Shown: positions 1-10,890 of the stretch, in pieces
Numbering within the stretch: the stretch's first letter is position 1
How the letters are laid out: each line of letters starts with the position of its first letter
Assembly: GCA_037176705.1 (NCBI GenBank)
Contig: CM073893.1
Span: forward strand, 20,088,074 to 20,152,073
Reading direction: 5' to 3'
Origin: Molossus alvarezi
Taxonomy: Eukaryota; Chordata; Mammalia; Chiroptera; Molossidae
DNA: 64,000 nt
Notes under the pieces: generated by a model
Told to the model about the DNA's origin: nothing
Seen by the model: only the letters and a program-made list of their open reading frames with translations
Database searches by the model: none
Made by a program: the position numbers and the translations under genes

Positions 1-2570
1 TTCAAACAAATTGGACAACCTGGGCAAAATAAATGAATTCCTAGAAACATACAGTCTTTCAAAACTAAATCAGAAAGAATCAGAATACATGAATAGAACA
101 ATTACAAGTGATGAAATTGAAGCAATAATAAAAAAAAAAAAACTTCCAGCAAACAAAAGTCCTGGACCAGATGCTTTACAGGCAAATTTTACCAAATATT
201 CAAAGAATGACTAACACCCACCCTTCTCAAACTATTCTAAAAAATTTAAGAGGAAAGAAGACCTCCAAGCTCTTTTTATGAGGCCAGCATTATCCTGATT
301 CCAAAAGCAGACAAAGACACTACAAAGAAAGAAAAGTGTAGGCCAATAACCATGATGAACATAGATGCTAAAATCCTCAATAAAATATTAGCAAATCGAA
401 TCAGCAATATATTAAAATGATCACACATCATGACCCAGTAGGATTTACTCCAGGGATTCAAGGCTGGTATAATATTTGCAAATCAATAAATGTGATACAT
501 CACATAAGCAAAATAAAAAATAAAAGTTATATGATTATATCAATAGACACAGAAAAAGCATTTGACAAAATCCAGCACTCATTTTTGATAAAAACTTTCT
601 GCAAAGTGGGAATAGAGGAGTTATCACATATAGGACGAACCAACAGCCAACATCATACTCAATGGGCAAACACTAAAAGCATTTTCCGTAAGAACAGTAA
701 CAAGACAGGGATGCCTGCTTTCACCACTCCCATTCAACATAGATCTGGAAGTCCTAGCCACAGCAACATACAAGAAGAAAAAAATAAAAGGCATCAAAAT
801 TGGAAAGGAGGTAGTAAAACTGTCATTATTCACAGATGACATGATATTGTACATAGAAAACCCCAAGGACTCCACCAAAAAACTAATAAACTTAATAAAA
901 TGAATTTGACAAAGTAGCAGGATGCAAAATTAACATCCAGAAATCGATGGCATTTTTATATACCAATAATGAAGTCTCAGAATCAGAAACAAACAAACAA
1001 AAAAACAATCCCATTTATCATTGCAACAGCAACAACAACAAAAAATGAGATACCTAGGAATAAACAACAACAGAGGTAAAAGTACTCGGAAAATGATAGG
1101 ACATTGGAAAAAGAAATAGGGAATGACACAGACAAGTGGAAGCATATACCATGTTCATGGATTGGAAAAATTAACATAATTAAAATGTCCATGCTACCCA
1201 AAGCAATCTATAGATTCAACATAATCCCTATTAATATACCACATACCTAGAACATATTTTGCATACCTAGAAAAAATATTCCAAAAATTTATATGGAACC
1301 AAAATAGACCCCTGCATAACCACAGCAATCTTGAGGAAGAAGAATGAAGTTGGAGGAATCACAATAGTGGATATCAAACTATACTACAGTCACTGTAGTT
1401 AAAACAGCCTGGTACTGGCACAAGAACTGGCATATAAATTAATGGAAGAGAACAGAAAACCCAGAAATCAACCCATGACATTATACTCAATTAGTATTCA
1501 ACAAAGGAGACAAAAGCATACAATGGAATAAAGACAGTTTCTTTAATAAATGATGTTGGGAAAATTGGACAGGTGCAAGCAAAAAAATGAAACTAGACCA
1601 ACAACTTACACCATACACAAGAATAAACTCAAAATGGATGAAGGACTTAAATGTAAATATTGAAAACATAAAAATCCTAGAAGAAAACAGAGGCAGCAAA
1701 ATCTCAGACATCTCACGCAGCAGAATTTCCATTGATACATCTACTAGGGTAAGAGAAACAAAGGAAAAATATGCAAATGGAACTACATGAAGCTAAAAAG
1801 CTTCTGCACAGCAAAGAAACCATCATCAAAATGAAAAGGGAACCCACTGTATGGGAGAACATATTTGCCAATGATACATCTGGTAAGGGGTTAATTTCTA
1901 AAATATAGAAAGAACTTATACAACTCAATAAAAGGAAGACAAACAATCCAATTGAAAAATGGGCAAAGGACCTAAATAGACACTTCTCCAAAGAGGACAT
2001 ACAGATGGCCAATAGACATATGAAAAAATGCTCAAGGTTACTAATCATCAGAGAGATGCAAATTAAAACTATAAAGAAGTATCGCTTCACACCTGCTAAA
2101 ATAGCTACTATCAATAAATCAACAAACAATTTCTGGTGAGGATGTGGAGAAAAGGGAACCCTTGTGCACTGTTTGTGGGAATACAAACTGGTGCAGCCAC
2201 TGTGGAAAACGGTATGGAGTGCCCTCAAAAATTAACAATGGATCTTCCTTTTGGCCCAGAGATCCCACTTCTGGGAATATATCCTAAGACTCCTGAAACA
2301 CTAATTTGAAAGAATATATGCACCCCTATGTTCACTGCAGCATTATTTATAATATCGAAGATCTGGAAACAGCCCAAGTGCCCCTCAGTAGGTGAGTGGA
2401 TTAAAAAGCTGTGGTACATTTATACAATGGAATACTACTTGCCTGTAAAAATGAAGGAAATCTTACCCTTTGCAACAGCATGGATGGACCTGGGTATTTT
2501 TATACTAAGTGAAACAAGCCAGTCAGAGAAAGACAAATACCACATGATCTCACTTATATGTGGAATCTAA
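1..2570 (+). pseudogene. L1 ORF2 remnant (reverse transcriptase and C-terminal part)
   Basis: Conceptual translation in shifting frames gives recognisable L1 ORF2p segments. LPANKSPGPDA lies near 145-180. [12 protein letters not shown] lies near 541-575, with the first catalytic Asp of the RT palm at 564-566. The second catalytic block reads FTDD at 829-840, where functional L1s have FADD. The C-terminal segment over 2328-2570 ends in a Gly-Ile-stop. Frameshifts near 215, 420 and 840 and later stops disrupt the gene. In intact L1s this protein provides endonuclease and reverse transcriptase; this copy cannot. Confidence 0.9.
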
Positions 2571-2911
2571 TGAACAAAGTAGAAACAGAAGCATGGATAC
2601 ATGTAACAGACTGCTGTCAGTGAGGAGGGGGCTGGGAGGACTGGATAAAAGAAGGTGAAGGGATTAGCCAAAAACATATATTTGACATATAGACACAGAC
2701 AACAATGTGGTGATAGCCAGAGGGAAACGAGGTGGGGCTAGGTGGAGACGGGCAAAGGGGGTGGGGAGAATGGGAATGAAAAGAGACTTTGCTTGGGACG
2801 ATGGGCACACGATGCAGTGTGCAGCTGGTGTTTTATAGAGTTGTACACTTGAAACCTATATGGTTTTGAGAACCAAAGTCTTCCCAATAAATTCAATTAA
2901 TAAAAAAAATA
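1..2911 (+). mobile_element. L1 retrotransposon, 3' half (runs off the left edge)
   Basis: This is the distal part of a LINE-1: reverse transcriptase and C-terminal regions of ORF2, then a purine-rich 3'UTR ending in AATAAATTC and AATAAA-type runs near 2887-2912. It can be aligned by eye with the longer L1 at 17.1-24.8 kb, whose matching region begins near 21,210. The reading frame is broken by several frameshifts and stops, so it is a dead copy. The 5' part lies outside the window. No SINE interrupts it. The two L1s differ at many positions, so they are separate insertions and not a tandem duplication. Family assignment is confident; subfamily is not assigned. Confidence 0.93.
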
Positions 2912-3289
2912 TTTTCAAAGAGAGTGAAGTAGACCCGTGTTAGAATACAGAATTAGAGAGAGGTATCAAGTCTGAGACCAAGGAAAGGAAACCATAATAG
3001 CAGGTCCATAGCACTGTTCTTACCACTGATGTCAATGTGCGCTCTTGAGCCCTTCACCCCTCAGTCCCAGGCAGGTCTCTAGGTAATAGCAGGAGCATTA
3101 ACCCTTAAAAACATAGCAGGAGCCAAGGGTTTACTCTTATCATGCTCTTTGCTTGCATGGGTCTGGATGATAGCATGAATATCAGTGGGGGACAATATTT
3201 CATGGAGCAGAAAGGAAATATACTGCCAAATAATCATCCTTCCACCAAGACGTTCATTAGACTCAAGTATTGAGAGGCTCCTTTGAATA
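2912..3289. other. Single-copy spacer, nothing recognised
   Basis: This follows the L1 poly(A) end. No long frame, repeat family or RNA gene could be recognised on either strand. Confidence 0.4.
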
Positions 3290-3450
3290 GGCATTGGGCT
3301 GGTTCCTTCCAGATACATCATCTTCGTCTTCACAATAACCCTGAAAGAAAGAAATTTTTATTATTCCCTTGTGACAGATGTGGAATCCAAGCTTGATGAG
3401 GTTAAGAGACCTGTCTCAAGTTGCACAAAGGGAAAAATAAAAACACAGTA
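3290..3450 (-). repeat. MIR SINE fragment
   Basis: The plus strand reads like the antisense of the MIR core: a 'ttattattccctt...gatgtggaa' segment followed by 'gaggttaagagacctgtctcaagttgcaca'-type sequence (3349-3427). That is the decayed 'fraction of cells' pattern of an ancient tRNA-derived SINE. Boundaries are approximate. Confidence 0.5.
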
Positions 3451-4460
3451 GTTACATTCTAACAAAGGATAGAGAAAAGGGAAGTTTGGACCTTTATAAA
3501 TTATGAGACGTGTTTTTAAGAAATCTATGAGATTGCAATCTTATTTATTTATTTTTTTTTATGTAAGGCAAGTACATTGAATGTTTTCCAGCTGAAAACT
3601 AAAATATTGATTGTCCTGGAAACTAAAAACTTTAGAGAGCGAATGCCAGTATTGTGGATCAGCAACCTTATTTACAAACCATGTAATGATACATGCAGGG
3701 ACTCATATCCTATAAAAGTACCATATTGATGAGGTCCTAATCATCTTCTAGTTTTGTGCCAGTGTAATTATTTTAGAAAGTACAAAGCTTCCATTTTAAT
3801 TGGTGTTTGGCTTATTTGTCTCTTAAAACATTTGGTTTGGTTTAAAATTCAAATGAAAACTAACACCTGGACTTTGTTCAAGTTTCAATAAACCTGGCCA
3901 TTTTTCCCCCTTATTTTTAAATCTGTTGTTGATTTAATTGCCTGGCCAGCTCACAGAATAGGTGTTCAGATGTATGTACATATTCATACATTACAACACT
4001 GTAATGTAGCCAGAGCAGAGTGAGAGACATTCCGGAAGGAGCAATGGGCTCACAACTCTGGGTGCAATTCATGCACAAGCCCCGCCCCCCACCCCCAGCC
4101 CCGTTCTGAAGAGGGAGTGCAGCCTGAGGACTGGAATCCTATGCCTGCTCCAGCTCAGACAGGTGTGGCTGGGACTCGCAGACACAGGAGAATTATGTGG
4201 TATGTGTGCTCTTAATCTCTATTTTAATGGATCCAACAATTTAGTGGTTAATTAGAAATGTGCTGCCCACCAATATGCAAATGAATGACAAGCAAAGACT
4301 CTCAGCATCTGTAATTATTTTGCTGATTTACAAGCCACTTTCCTCCCTGTGCAGGTTTTTCTGTGTGTGTGTGCATTCATGCATCAGGGATTTCATTATT
4401 TTTAGAAGCATGCTCAGTGCATTTTTATGCTTTAATATTTTCAGACTTCAGTAATTACAG
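3451..4460. other. AT-rich single-copy DNA
   Basis: No gene or confident repeat is visible. A short C-rich stretch (about 4080-4105) interrupts otherwise AT-rich sequence. The 4200-4450 part is rich in ATTTA/TTAATTA-type words and merges into the candidate regulatory block downstream. Confidence 0.35.
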
Positions 4461-4464
4461 TATT

Positions 4465-4530
4465 ATGGATATATATATGTATATATGTACATGTATATAT
4501 ACACATATACACACATATACATATATGATT
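4465..4530. repeat. TA/TATG/TACA-rich simple repeat
   Basis: This is an irregular alternating purine-pyrimidine tract made of tata, tatg and cacata words. It is low-complexity and not a clean dinucleotide array. Confidence 0.8.
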
Positions 4531-4689
4531 TGTTTGTTTCCTTGTCCCGGACTTATTTTTTTAATAAAGAGTGGATAGTAAGATTTTTTCAAGGGGCTGA
4601 AACCCAAATTGCAGACAGTGAGCGAGATTAAAAGATGTACGTTTCTTCCTCTGCCAAACCCTTATCTGGAATCAGAGGAGTCTTGTAAT

Positions 4690-4965
4690 ATTTGATTTTC
4701 TCCCAAGCAGCTCTGGTGAGTCAAGCCACGATCTGCGTTATCCATCTGCCTACTTTGGAACAGGCTGTTTTACTATTTGGAGGTTTAAACGCTTAACGTT
4801 TTTGCCAGCGCATTAAGAAAGGCTCTTATGTTAAATTAAGTCAATTAATAAATGGAGACACATTAAGCAATCAATTTTGTCAGCCTATCTCCCCAGCATT
4901 ATGTATGGTTGGCTGTAATCACAAGATAAATGCAGTGTGCTGATCTATGGTAATGTTCAATAATA
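4690..4965. promoter_or_regulatory. Candidate non-coding regulatory element upstream of CpG island
   Basis: The block is dense in homeodomain-type and octamer-like words: TTAAATTAAGTCAATTAAT near 4831-4849, ATTAAGCAATCAATTTTG near 4862-4879, and AAACGCTTAACGTTTTTG near 4787-4804. No open frame or repeat is present, and it sits directly 5' of the CpG-rich promoter candidate. This composition is typical of conserved developmental enhancers, but conservation cannot be seen from one sequence, so the call is inference. Confidence 0.35.
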
Positions 4966-4999
4966 CATTCTCCGCCAGGCTCAATTCATCAGGGAGTTT

Positions 5000-5700
5000 C
5001 AGTCGGGGAGGCATTTGTTATTGGCTGTCTCTGCACCTCAAGGATAACACTTCTGTCCTTTTGATTGGCCGCCTCACTGCTGCAAGATTCCAACCGTCTT
5101 ATTTTGATGATGAATATGAAGGCACGCTAAGCCGGTCTGGAGCCGAGTGTCTCAGAGGCTGCGCTCCTTCCAGAGCCCGCGGACTTACGGCGCCTCCGCT
5201 GCCTTCCTGTGCCAACGACCCCCCAAAAGTTGTGATGCTTTTCTTTACCCAGTGCTTTGGAGCTGTGTTAGACCTCATTCACCTCCGCTTTCAGCACTAC
5301 AGGGCTAAACGGGTCTTCTCCGCCGCTGGCCAACTTGTCTGCGTCGTAAACCCCACCCACAACCTAAAGGTGAGCTGCTCTCTACGGTTTTATATTCACG
5401 CCGCTCGGGTTCGAGTCCTTTCTCCCCGGGCGTCGGTGACCCTCCGGCGTGTGCACGGAGCCCCTGGCAAAGGCTGTTTCGCTGGGGCTGGGTCCGTGCC
5501 GGAGACTCGGAGAGGTGCCCTGGCTGCTCTGGGTCTCCAGGCGGTTTGGCGCCCTCGGTGGCAGTGTGTTTTCGCCCGACTGGCCGAACAGCTGCAGTGA
5601 CCGGCTAGTTTCTTTCCCCCAAACTGTCTGACCAAGAGTGTGGTGCGGGTCGAAGTGGGGGGAGGGGGTTAAGGGGCGTCCCCGCCCCTCTCTCAAATAT
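5000..5700 (+). promoter_or_regulatory. CpG-rich promoter candidate with two inverted CCAAT boxes
   Basis: Two ATTGG motifs (inverted CCAAT) lie at 5020-5024 and 5064-5068, about 44 bp apart. They are followed by sequence whose CpG density rises sharply from about 5130 to 5690. Paired NF-Y-type sites just upstream of a CpG island are characteristic of TATA-less mammalian promoters. A good 5' splice-donor context, AAAG|GTGAGC, occurs at 5369/5370. That would allow a non-coding first exon of roughly 5130-5369. A long plus-strand open frame (4947-5600) overlaps but looks fortuitous: the region is GC-rich, the frame starts upstream of the promoter motifs, and its translation resembles no family I know. 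The gene served is unknown. Confidence 0.5.
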
Positions 5701-6160
5701 TTGTGGGCAAGTGTTCAGTAGACAGGATTTGAAAAGTTACCCAAATTTGTAGTCTGTCCACGTGTATGCAAAAGCAGGCAAGTACATGGATTTTGGAACC
5801 CCCTCTGGCTGCCGCTGAAGTAACGGGGGGCAGAAACACCCAGACAGGGGCCAGGGAGTTGGTGGGGGGCTCTTTCCGCAGTGTTTTCCTTGCGCTTGGA
5901 CTCGGCGTGAGTGCGTGTGTGTGCGTGGGGGGGGGGGAGGAGTCAGGAGTTTGTCTTCTTTCCTTCCTGCGAGCTGAACACCCCACCCCCACCCTCCCCG
6001 CCCACTTGCTCTGGGGACCGGAGGAGGCCGATTTGCTTCAATTGTATAATAAAACCGGCTCCGAGCTCCTGTCTGCATCACCGCAGGCAGCTGCGGGTGC
6101 TGTGTGGCCTGTGGCCACCCGCCTGCGCGTCTGGCGCCTCTGCCTCTGCATTTGTGCCTT
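5701..6160. other. Second GC/CpG-rich block with a G-run
   Basis: This block continues the CpG-rich domain. It includes a GTGTGTGCGTG segment followed by a run of about nine G at 5928-5937, and a C-rich CCCCACCCCCACCC stretch at 5981-5995. It could be the 3' half of the island or part of a first intron. No repeat family was recognised. Confidence 0.4.
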
Positions 6161-6163
6161 CAG

Positions 6164-6270
6164 GTCAATGCTCTTTAAAAGAACAGCCAAAATATGGGAT
6201 CCTAGAGAACCACACCACATCCCAGCCAAGGTTGATGAGGATGTGAATGAAGAGCCTCTAGTTAGAACTG
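6164..6270 (+). other. Possible internal non-coding exon
   Basis: A pyrimidine-rich acceptor-like segment ends in TTCAG at 6159-6163, and a donor-like CTG|GTGAGG follows at 6270/6271. The enclosed 107 bp would sit about 0.8 kb downstream of the candidate first-exon donor at 5369. An AATAAA near 6365 could alternatively end a terminal exon. This is pattern matching only; no protein similarity is evident. Confidence 0.2.
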
Positions 6271-6389
6271 GTGAGGAAGCTGGGAAGACAGAGCAGTAGT
6301 GGAGGGACCGAGGCGCCGCTGAACTCCCCAAATGTGAAACCGAGCCATCATGACTCTGTATTAAAATAAATGATGGACGCATTGGGAGC

Positions 6390-7224
6390 TGCTTTTCTGT
6401 CTTCAGTATACCCTGGGCTGAGTAATAGAGGGAAGGGCATGTCTGGAGGAAGAGTGCTGGCGTAATCTCTAGGAGAATAGATCTGTCATTCTGACCCTGA
6501 TCTTGGGCAGGAAGGGTGTTGCTTGTTGCCCATCACTTTATAAACTCCTATAGAGACTTCTCCCTCGAATCACTGCAGGTCAATTCTGGTGGGTGCCTCC
6601 AACACAGCCCGCAATCTCTGCAAGTCCCTAGAAGAGACAGCTGCCTGCAGTCCCTGGGGCCATTGCCAAGGCCAGTCCTGGTGGAGGGGTGATGGACTGC
6701 TCTGGACACGCTATGATGATCTGGCTTTCTGTGGTCCCCAAGCTGTGACTAACACCATCTCACGCAACCTTTCTCGCTCTTGTCCCCATTTATGCCCTCT
6801 CTCTTGCTCTTTCTTTCCCCTCACTTCACTATTTCTTTTTTCCTTTAAGCCTTAGTTTTATAAATGAGAATTCACCCAGTCATCCTTGGCAAAGCAAGTA
6901 TATGGTGTACATATTAAATTATGATTCTGAATTCCATTTCATGGCCACTTTTGAGACCACATTCAAACTCCCATTATTTTGTCACTTCACATTAGTTAGT
7001 TCCCTGTGGCAAGAAATGTTGTTTACTCCTGTTTTGCATTTTAATACATTTAAAAATTGTTTATGAGATTTAGCATTTCCAAAGTTTGAATTTATATAGC
7101 TCATTGACTACTGCTGATTATGGAGGAACAGAAGGGTGCTAAGATCTTGGTGGATGTGGGGTGGGGTGAAATGCATTTGTGTATATTTTTCAGTGACATA
7201 TGCCTGGATATTGACAAGTAGTCC
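6390..7224. other. Single-copy spacer
   Basis: Mixed-composition sequence with a CT-rich stretch near 6775-6850. No gene, RNA or repeat was identified with confidence. Confidence 0.35.
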
Positions 7225-7229
7225 TGCTG

Positions 7230-7395
7230 CCTAAACCCAGGAGTCCAGAGGTAGGTTGGAGGCCATGGGTCAGCTCTGATTAGCTGCGTGACCTCAAGAC
7301 TCAACCTCTCCAAGTCTTTCCTCACTTTCCAAATGAGCATACAAATACCTATCCTGCCTCCTCTGTGGCTCTGTGAGGCTGAAAAGAGATACTAG
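7230..7395 (+). repeat. MIR SINE fragment
   Basis: The order of sequence words matches the MIR core in plus orientation: 'gattagctgcgtgacctcaag', then 'ctccaagtctttcctcac', then 'gaggctgaaaagaga'. It is highly diverged and boundaries are approximate. Confidence 0.55.
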
Positions 7396-9352
7396 AGGTG
7401 GTTGTGCTTTATAACACTCTTCTTCAAAAAAATTATGTTACTGTACATAATATGTAGGGATTCGCTTAAAGCCTTTAGCCATCTTAGAAACCATATAAAT
7501 AGTAACATAAAAATAGGTGACATATGCTTTGAGAGGCTAGTTTCCATGGCTCACTTTTTCAAATACATTCTCATGTGACTTTTCACTTCCCATAAAAACC
7601 ACTTAAGAGAGTTTGCTCAGATGAGCTTCACTGCAGGTAAGCAAAGCAAGTAGAATGCTGCTGGTGCACCAGGAGGCGTAGCAGAACAAGGCTCGCGGGG
7701 GCTGTGCGGGCCACAGACCTCTGCAGCCCAGGCCTCTCCGCAGCGGTTTCAGTAACGTCTTCAAAGGCCCCTGCATGCTCATTCATGATCCAGGTGGCGC
7801 ATCAGGTAAATGTTACCTGCCTCTCAAACCTAAGGGCTAACAGTCATTTGCAGAGCTTTTAAAGGACTAATTGCTGCTCCCATCATTTATATTAAAAAGT
7901 TCATAAAATCTCAAAAGGAAAAAAGTGCTCCTTCTAAGCATTAATTTCCATAGACAGACCACAGAAATATGCCTGGGATATAATAAGCTGTGTTCCACAT
8001 GGGAAAACATTCTTTTAAAGAAAAATAAAGCTGTGGCAGTGTTAACCCAGAATAGCTATTGATCTGTGGTGCTTCCCTGCACTTTGTATGATAGGCTGGT
8101 ACATGAAATGGTGACTAAGGACAGAGAGACTGTAACCTTGCTTGCAGTTCCCTAGGTGGCATGTAGCTACATAAAAGGGCTGGGAAGCCCGTGTTTTTTG
8201 TTTTGTTCTGTTTGTGGAAGCATTTTTGCACTTTGTTCTTTCCCGGGGTTTCCTGAGAATGCTGACAGCATTTTAGGACATGAGGCAAGTGCTGTGTTAT
8301 AATCAAAATTCACTTACTGAGCAGAGAAAATTGTGTATTTATCATGCTTGTATAGGTCACCTTCATTCTCAATCGTATTATGATGATTACTCAGTAACCT
8401 GGGATTCCTTCAAAGCTGATGCCTTTACTTCTAAATGGAAGACAGAAGTCTTCCCAGAAATGCGGACACCCTGGTTAAAGTCATTACGCCCCTTAATCCC
8501 ACCCTAATTAGAAGGGATCTGTAGTGTAGCTGGCCTGGAATATGAGGCCTCTGGTTTAAGCAAGTCCCGGGCAGGGGCAGGATCTATAGCAGAGCCACCT
8601 CTGTGGAGTGCAAATGACACTCTGTGTTTCCTTCTGTCCGTTTGTCTCTGCCTCTAGGGAGGGCTCCTCGCCCAGACGATGCCCCCCACTTCTCCCTTCT
8701 ACGCCATGAAAGTGGCCACTGCCAGGGAGCCGGCGCTGCTGGCAGGCTGCCCTCTCTTCTTCATTCAGAGGTTACTAAATGCAGTCAGCGGCCTTGGCTG
8801 GCTCCATGAGGGCGCTGACTCCTGATTTGGGTTCAGTGCTTTCTCTCCCTCGTGCCTTTTGCTTGTTTCCAAATCCAAAAAGCCTCTCTCTCTTAGCTGC
8901 TCCTCTTCCATCCCCACAAGCCGCTTCTATAATGCTCTGCCCTGGGCAGCCTCGCTTCTTCTCATCTCCAGAGATGCCCTCTGAGGGGTGGACTGGCCAG
9001 TTCCCGCACTCAGGCATCTCCAAGGGAAGATCTGTGGTGGCAGCCAGAGCCTCTCTGGGGTCAGTCCTCAGCCCTTCCCAGGCAGATGGTAGCTGAGCTA
9101 AGGCTGGCTGGGCAACTTCCTCCTCTAAAGCACAGTCCTTGATAAACCAGTTTCTGAAAGAAGACTAGGAAGATGCTTTCTCACAAATTTCCAAAAGGCC
9201 CTTGCTGGTGTCGGCATCGCTGCTGAGATGCACAGTGCCCTCCCTAGCACCCAGGTGTGAGGGCGCAACCTCCCCACGTCTACCGGGAGGCTTCCTGCCT
9301 CTATCCAGCCTTTCCAGAGCTCTTCTCTATCGAACCTGTTAGCCTTGGGATC
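7396..9352. other. Single-copy spacer, two kilobases
   Basis: No repeat or coding region could be supported. The sub-segment 7830-8060 is AT-rich with ATTAATTT, TTTAAAGGACTAATTG and ACCTGCC words and could be a non-coding regulatory element, but this is not demonstrable from sequence alone. The 8600-9100 part is GC-rich and exon-like in composition, without a convincing frame or splice sites. Confidence 0.3.
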
Positions 9353-9357
9353 TCACA

Positions 9358-9396
<39 letters not shown>
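9353..9396. repeat. (CA)n microsatellite
   Basis: A nearly uninterrupted run of about 20 CA units, with one CTC interruption at its 5' end. Confidence 0.97.
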
Positions 9397-9398
<2 letters not shown>

Positions 9399-10035
9399 GT
9401 GGGGGTGGGCATATGGGACAATAATGACTTTAATTTAAGTGCCTGACAGATACTAAATAGAAAATTAGGGCATTTTAGTACCATTATTAGAAGCATGCCC
9501 AAGCCTTTTATTCTAAGATCATTCTAAGAAAACCTGGAGTCATGTAGCTGGATGCCCTGAGTCCTGAGCTGTCGCTTGGTGAACTACTGGTGGTAGAGTT
9601 GCAGAGAAGGCTGAAGCGGGTGCTAGGATGAGGTGAGTCAATTACCTCGGTTTGCGTTTACCCAGCAGCCCCAAAGCAGAGTTCCCCAAACTCCTTTAAC
9701 CTCAAGCTTCAGGGACTGTTTGGAAGAAATTAGAAAGCAGGTACTGAAGCTTTCTTTGAAATGCACAGAGATGTCAGAGTAATTTGGATGGCTTCCTTGG
9801 GGTAAGGTTGAATATTTTTCTAGCAATTAATAGTAAGCAAAAAAAATTAACTGTCTGTGAAGGTATTTTACCCTTGGCAAAGGGAAAATTAGACCTGTTT
9901 AGACATTAATGTCACATGGAAGTGGTTAACCTAGACAGTAGAGACCTGTCCTCCCACAGGGGTCTGCGGCTAAGGGAATGACAGAGAGAATGTCAGAACT
10001 GGGAAGTTAAACCTTATTTACAATTGAAGGGAAGT
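9397..10035. other. Single-copy spacer
   Basis: No gene or family-level repeat was recognised between the CA microsatellite and the MaLR LTR. Confidence 0.3.
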
Positions 10036-10037
10036 GA

Positions 10038-10460
10038 CTTGTGTTAGTTTCCTAGGGCTGGCTTAACAAATTACCATAAACTGAGTGGCTTAAAACCAGT
10101 GAAATGTGTTCTCCCACAGTTCGGGAGGCTAGAAGTCCAAAGTCAAGGTGACAGCAGGGCCATGCTCCCTCCAAGGCTCCAGGGAGAATCCGTTCCTTGC
10201 CTCATCCAGCTTCTGGTGGCTCCATGTGTTCTTTGGCTTGTGGCCACATCGCATTCACATTGCCACCTTCTCTTCTCGGTGTGTCCTCCCCTCTGTGTGT
10301 GTGTCTTATAGAAATACAAGTGGATTGCAGTCAGGGCCCACCTGAACAAACCCAGACAGACCTCTCCTCTCCAGACCCCTAATACAATCACATCTTTAGT
10401 CATAGAAAATAATTCACTCTTGCCATATGAAGTAACACTCACATGTTGCAGGCATTAAGA
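10038..10460 (-). mobile_element. MaLR-type solo LTR (MLT1/MST class)
   Basis: The plus strand reads as the complement of a MaLR LTR. It opens with 'gttagtttcctagggctg', continues through 'aaattaccataaactgagtggctta' and 'ttcgggaggctagaagtccaaa', and closes with the 'taatacaatcacatcttta' region. These are old non-autonomous endogenous-retrovirus-like LTRs. No internal coding region is attached. The 3' side abuts a VES SINE. Confidence 0.85.
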
Positions 10461-10469
10461 TGTGTTCAA

Positions 10470-10596
10470 AGCCTGGCCGGTGTGGCTCAGGTGTTGAGCA
10501 TCGACCCATGCACCAAGAGGTCGCTAGTTGGATTCCCGGTCAGGGCACATGCCCAGGTTGTGGGCCCCATCCCCAGTGGGGGGGCCTGCAGGAGGT
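10470..10596 (+). mobile_element. VES-type SINE, 3'-truncated
   Basis: This has the tRNA-like head of the bat VES family: 'gcctggccggtgtggctcagg' with an A-box-like TGGCTCAGG, a B-box-like 'GGATTCCCGG', then 'gcacatgcccaggttgtgggc' and 'ctgcaggagg'. The usual pyrimidine-rich body and A-tail are missing. It is older than the copies at 14.9 and 24.2 kb. Confidence 0.85.
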
Positions 10597-10719
10597 CATT
10601 TTATTTTTCAATTACAGTTTACATTCAACATGATTTTGTATTTGTTTCAGCTGCCTTGGTGCATATTTAAATAACCCACCAGACCAACGTGGAGAGAAGC
10701 AGTGGGTGTAGGGGGAAAC

Positions 10720-10890
10720 CTGGGCTCTGGGACAGAGAGTCCTGAATTCAAATCCAGACTGTGCCACCTGCTGATGTGTGACTTTGAACAAATGACTTGG
10801 CCTCTCAGAGGTTCCATCTCCTCATCTCTAAGAAGGAGATGCCCACGTTTTGTGGTGGCTGTGAGGGTTACAGGGGCTCACACAAGGAAA
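10720..10890 (+). repeat. MIR SINE
   Basis: The order is a MIR tRNA-like head 'gagtcctgaattcaaatccagactgtgccacc', then 'gtgtgactttgaacaaatgactt', 'ctcctcatctctaag' and 'gctgtgagggttaca'. It is well preserved for its age. Confidence 0.8.

Noticed and set aside
4947..5600. 217-codon plus-strand open frame over the CpG island
   Set aside because: CpG islands often stay open by chance. The frame begins upstream of the promoter motifs, crosses a splice-donor-like site, has no recognisable domain, and has competing frames on both strands.
5737..6382. Overlapping 99-177-codon frames on both strands in the second CpG-rich block
   Set aside because: Several mutually incompatible frames over GC-rich DNA, low-complexity translations and no family resemblance.
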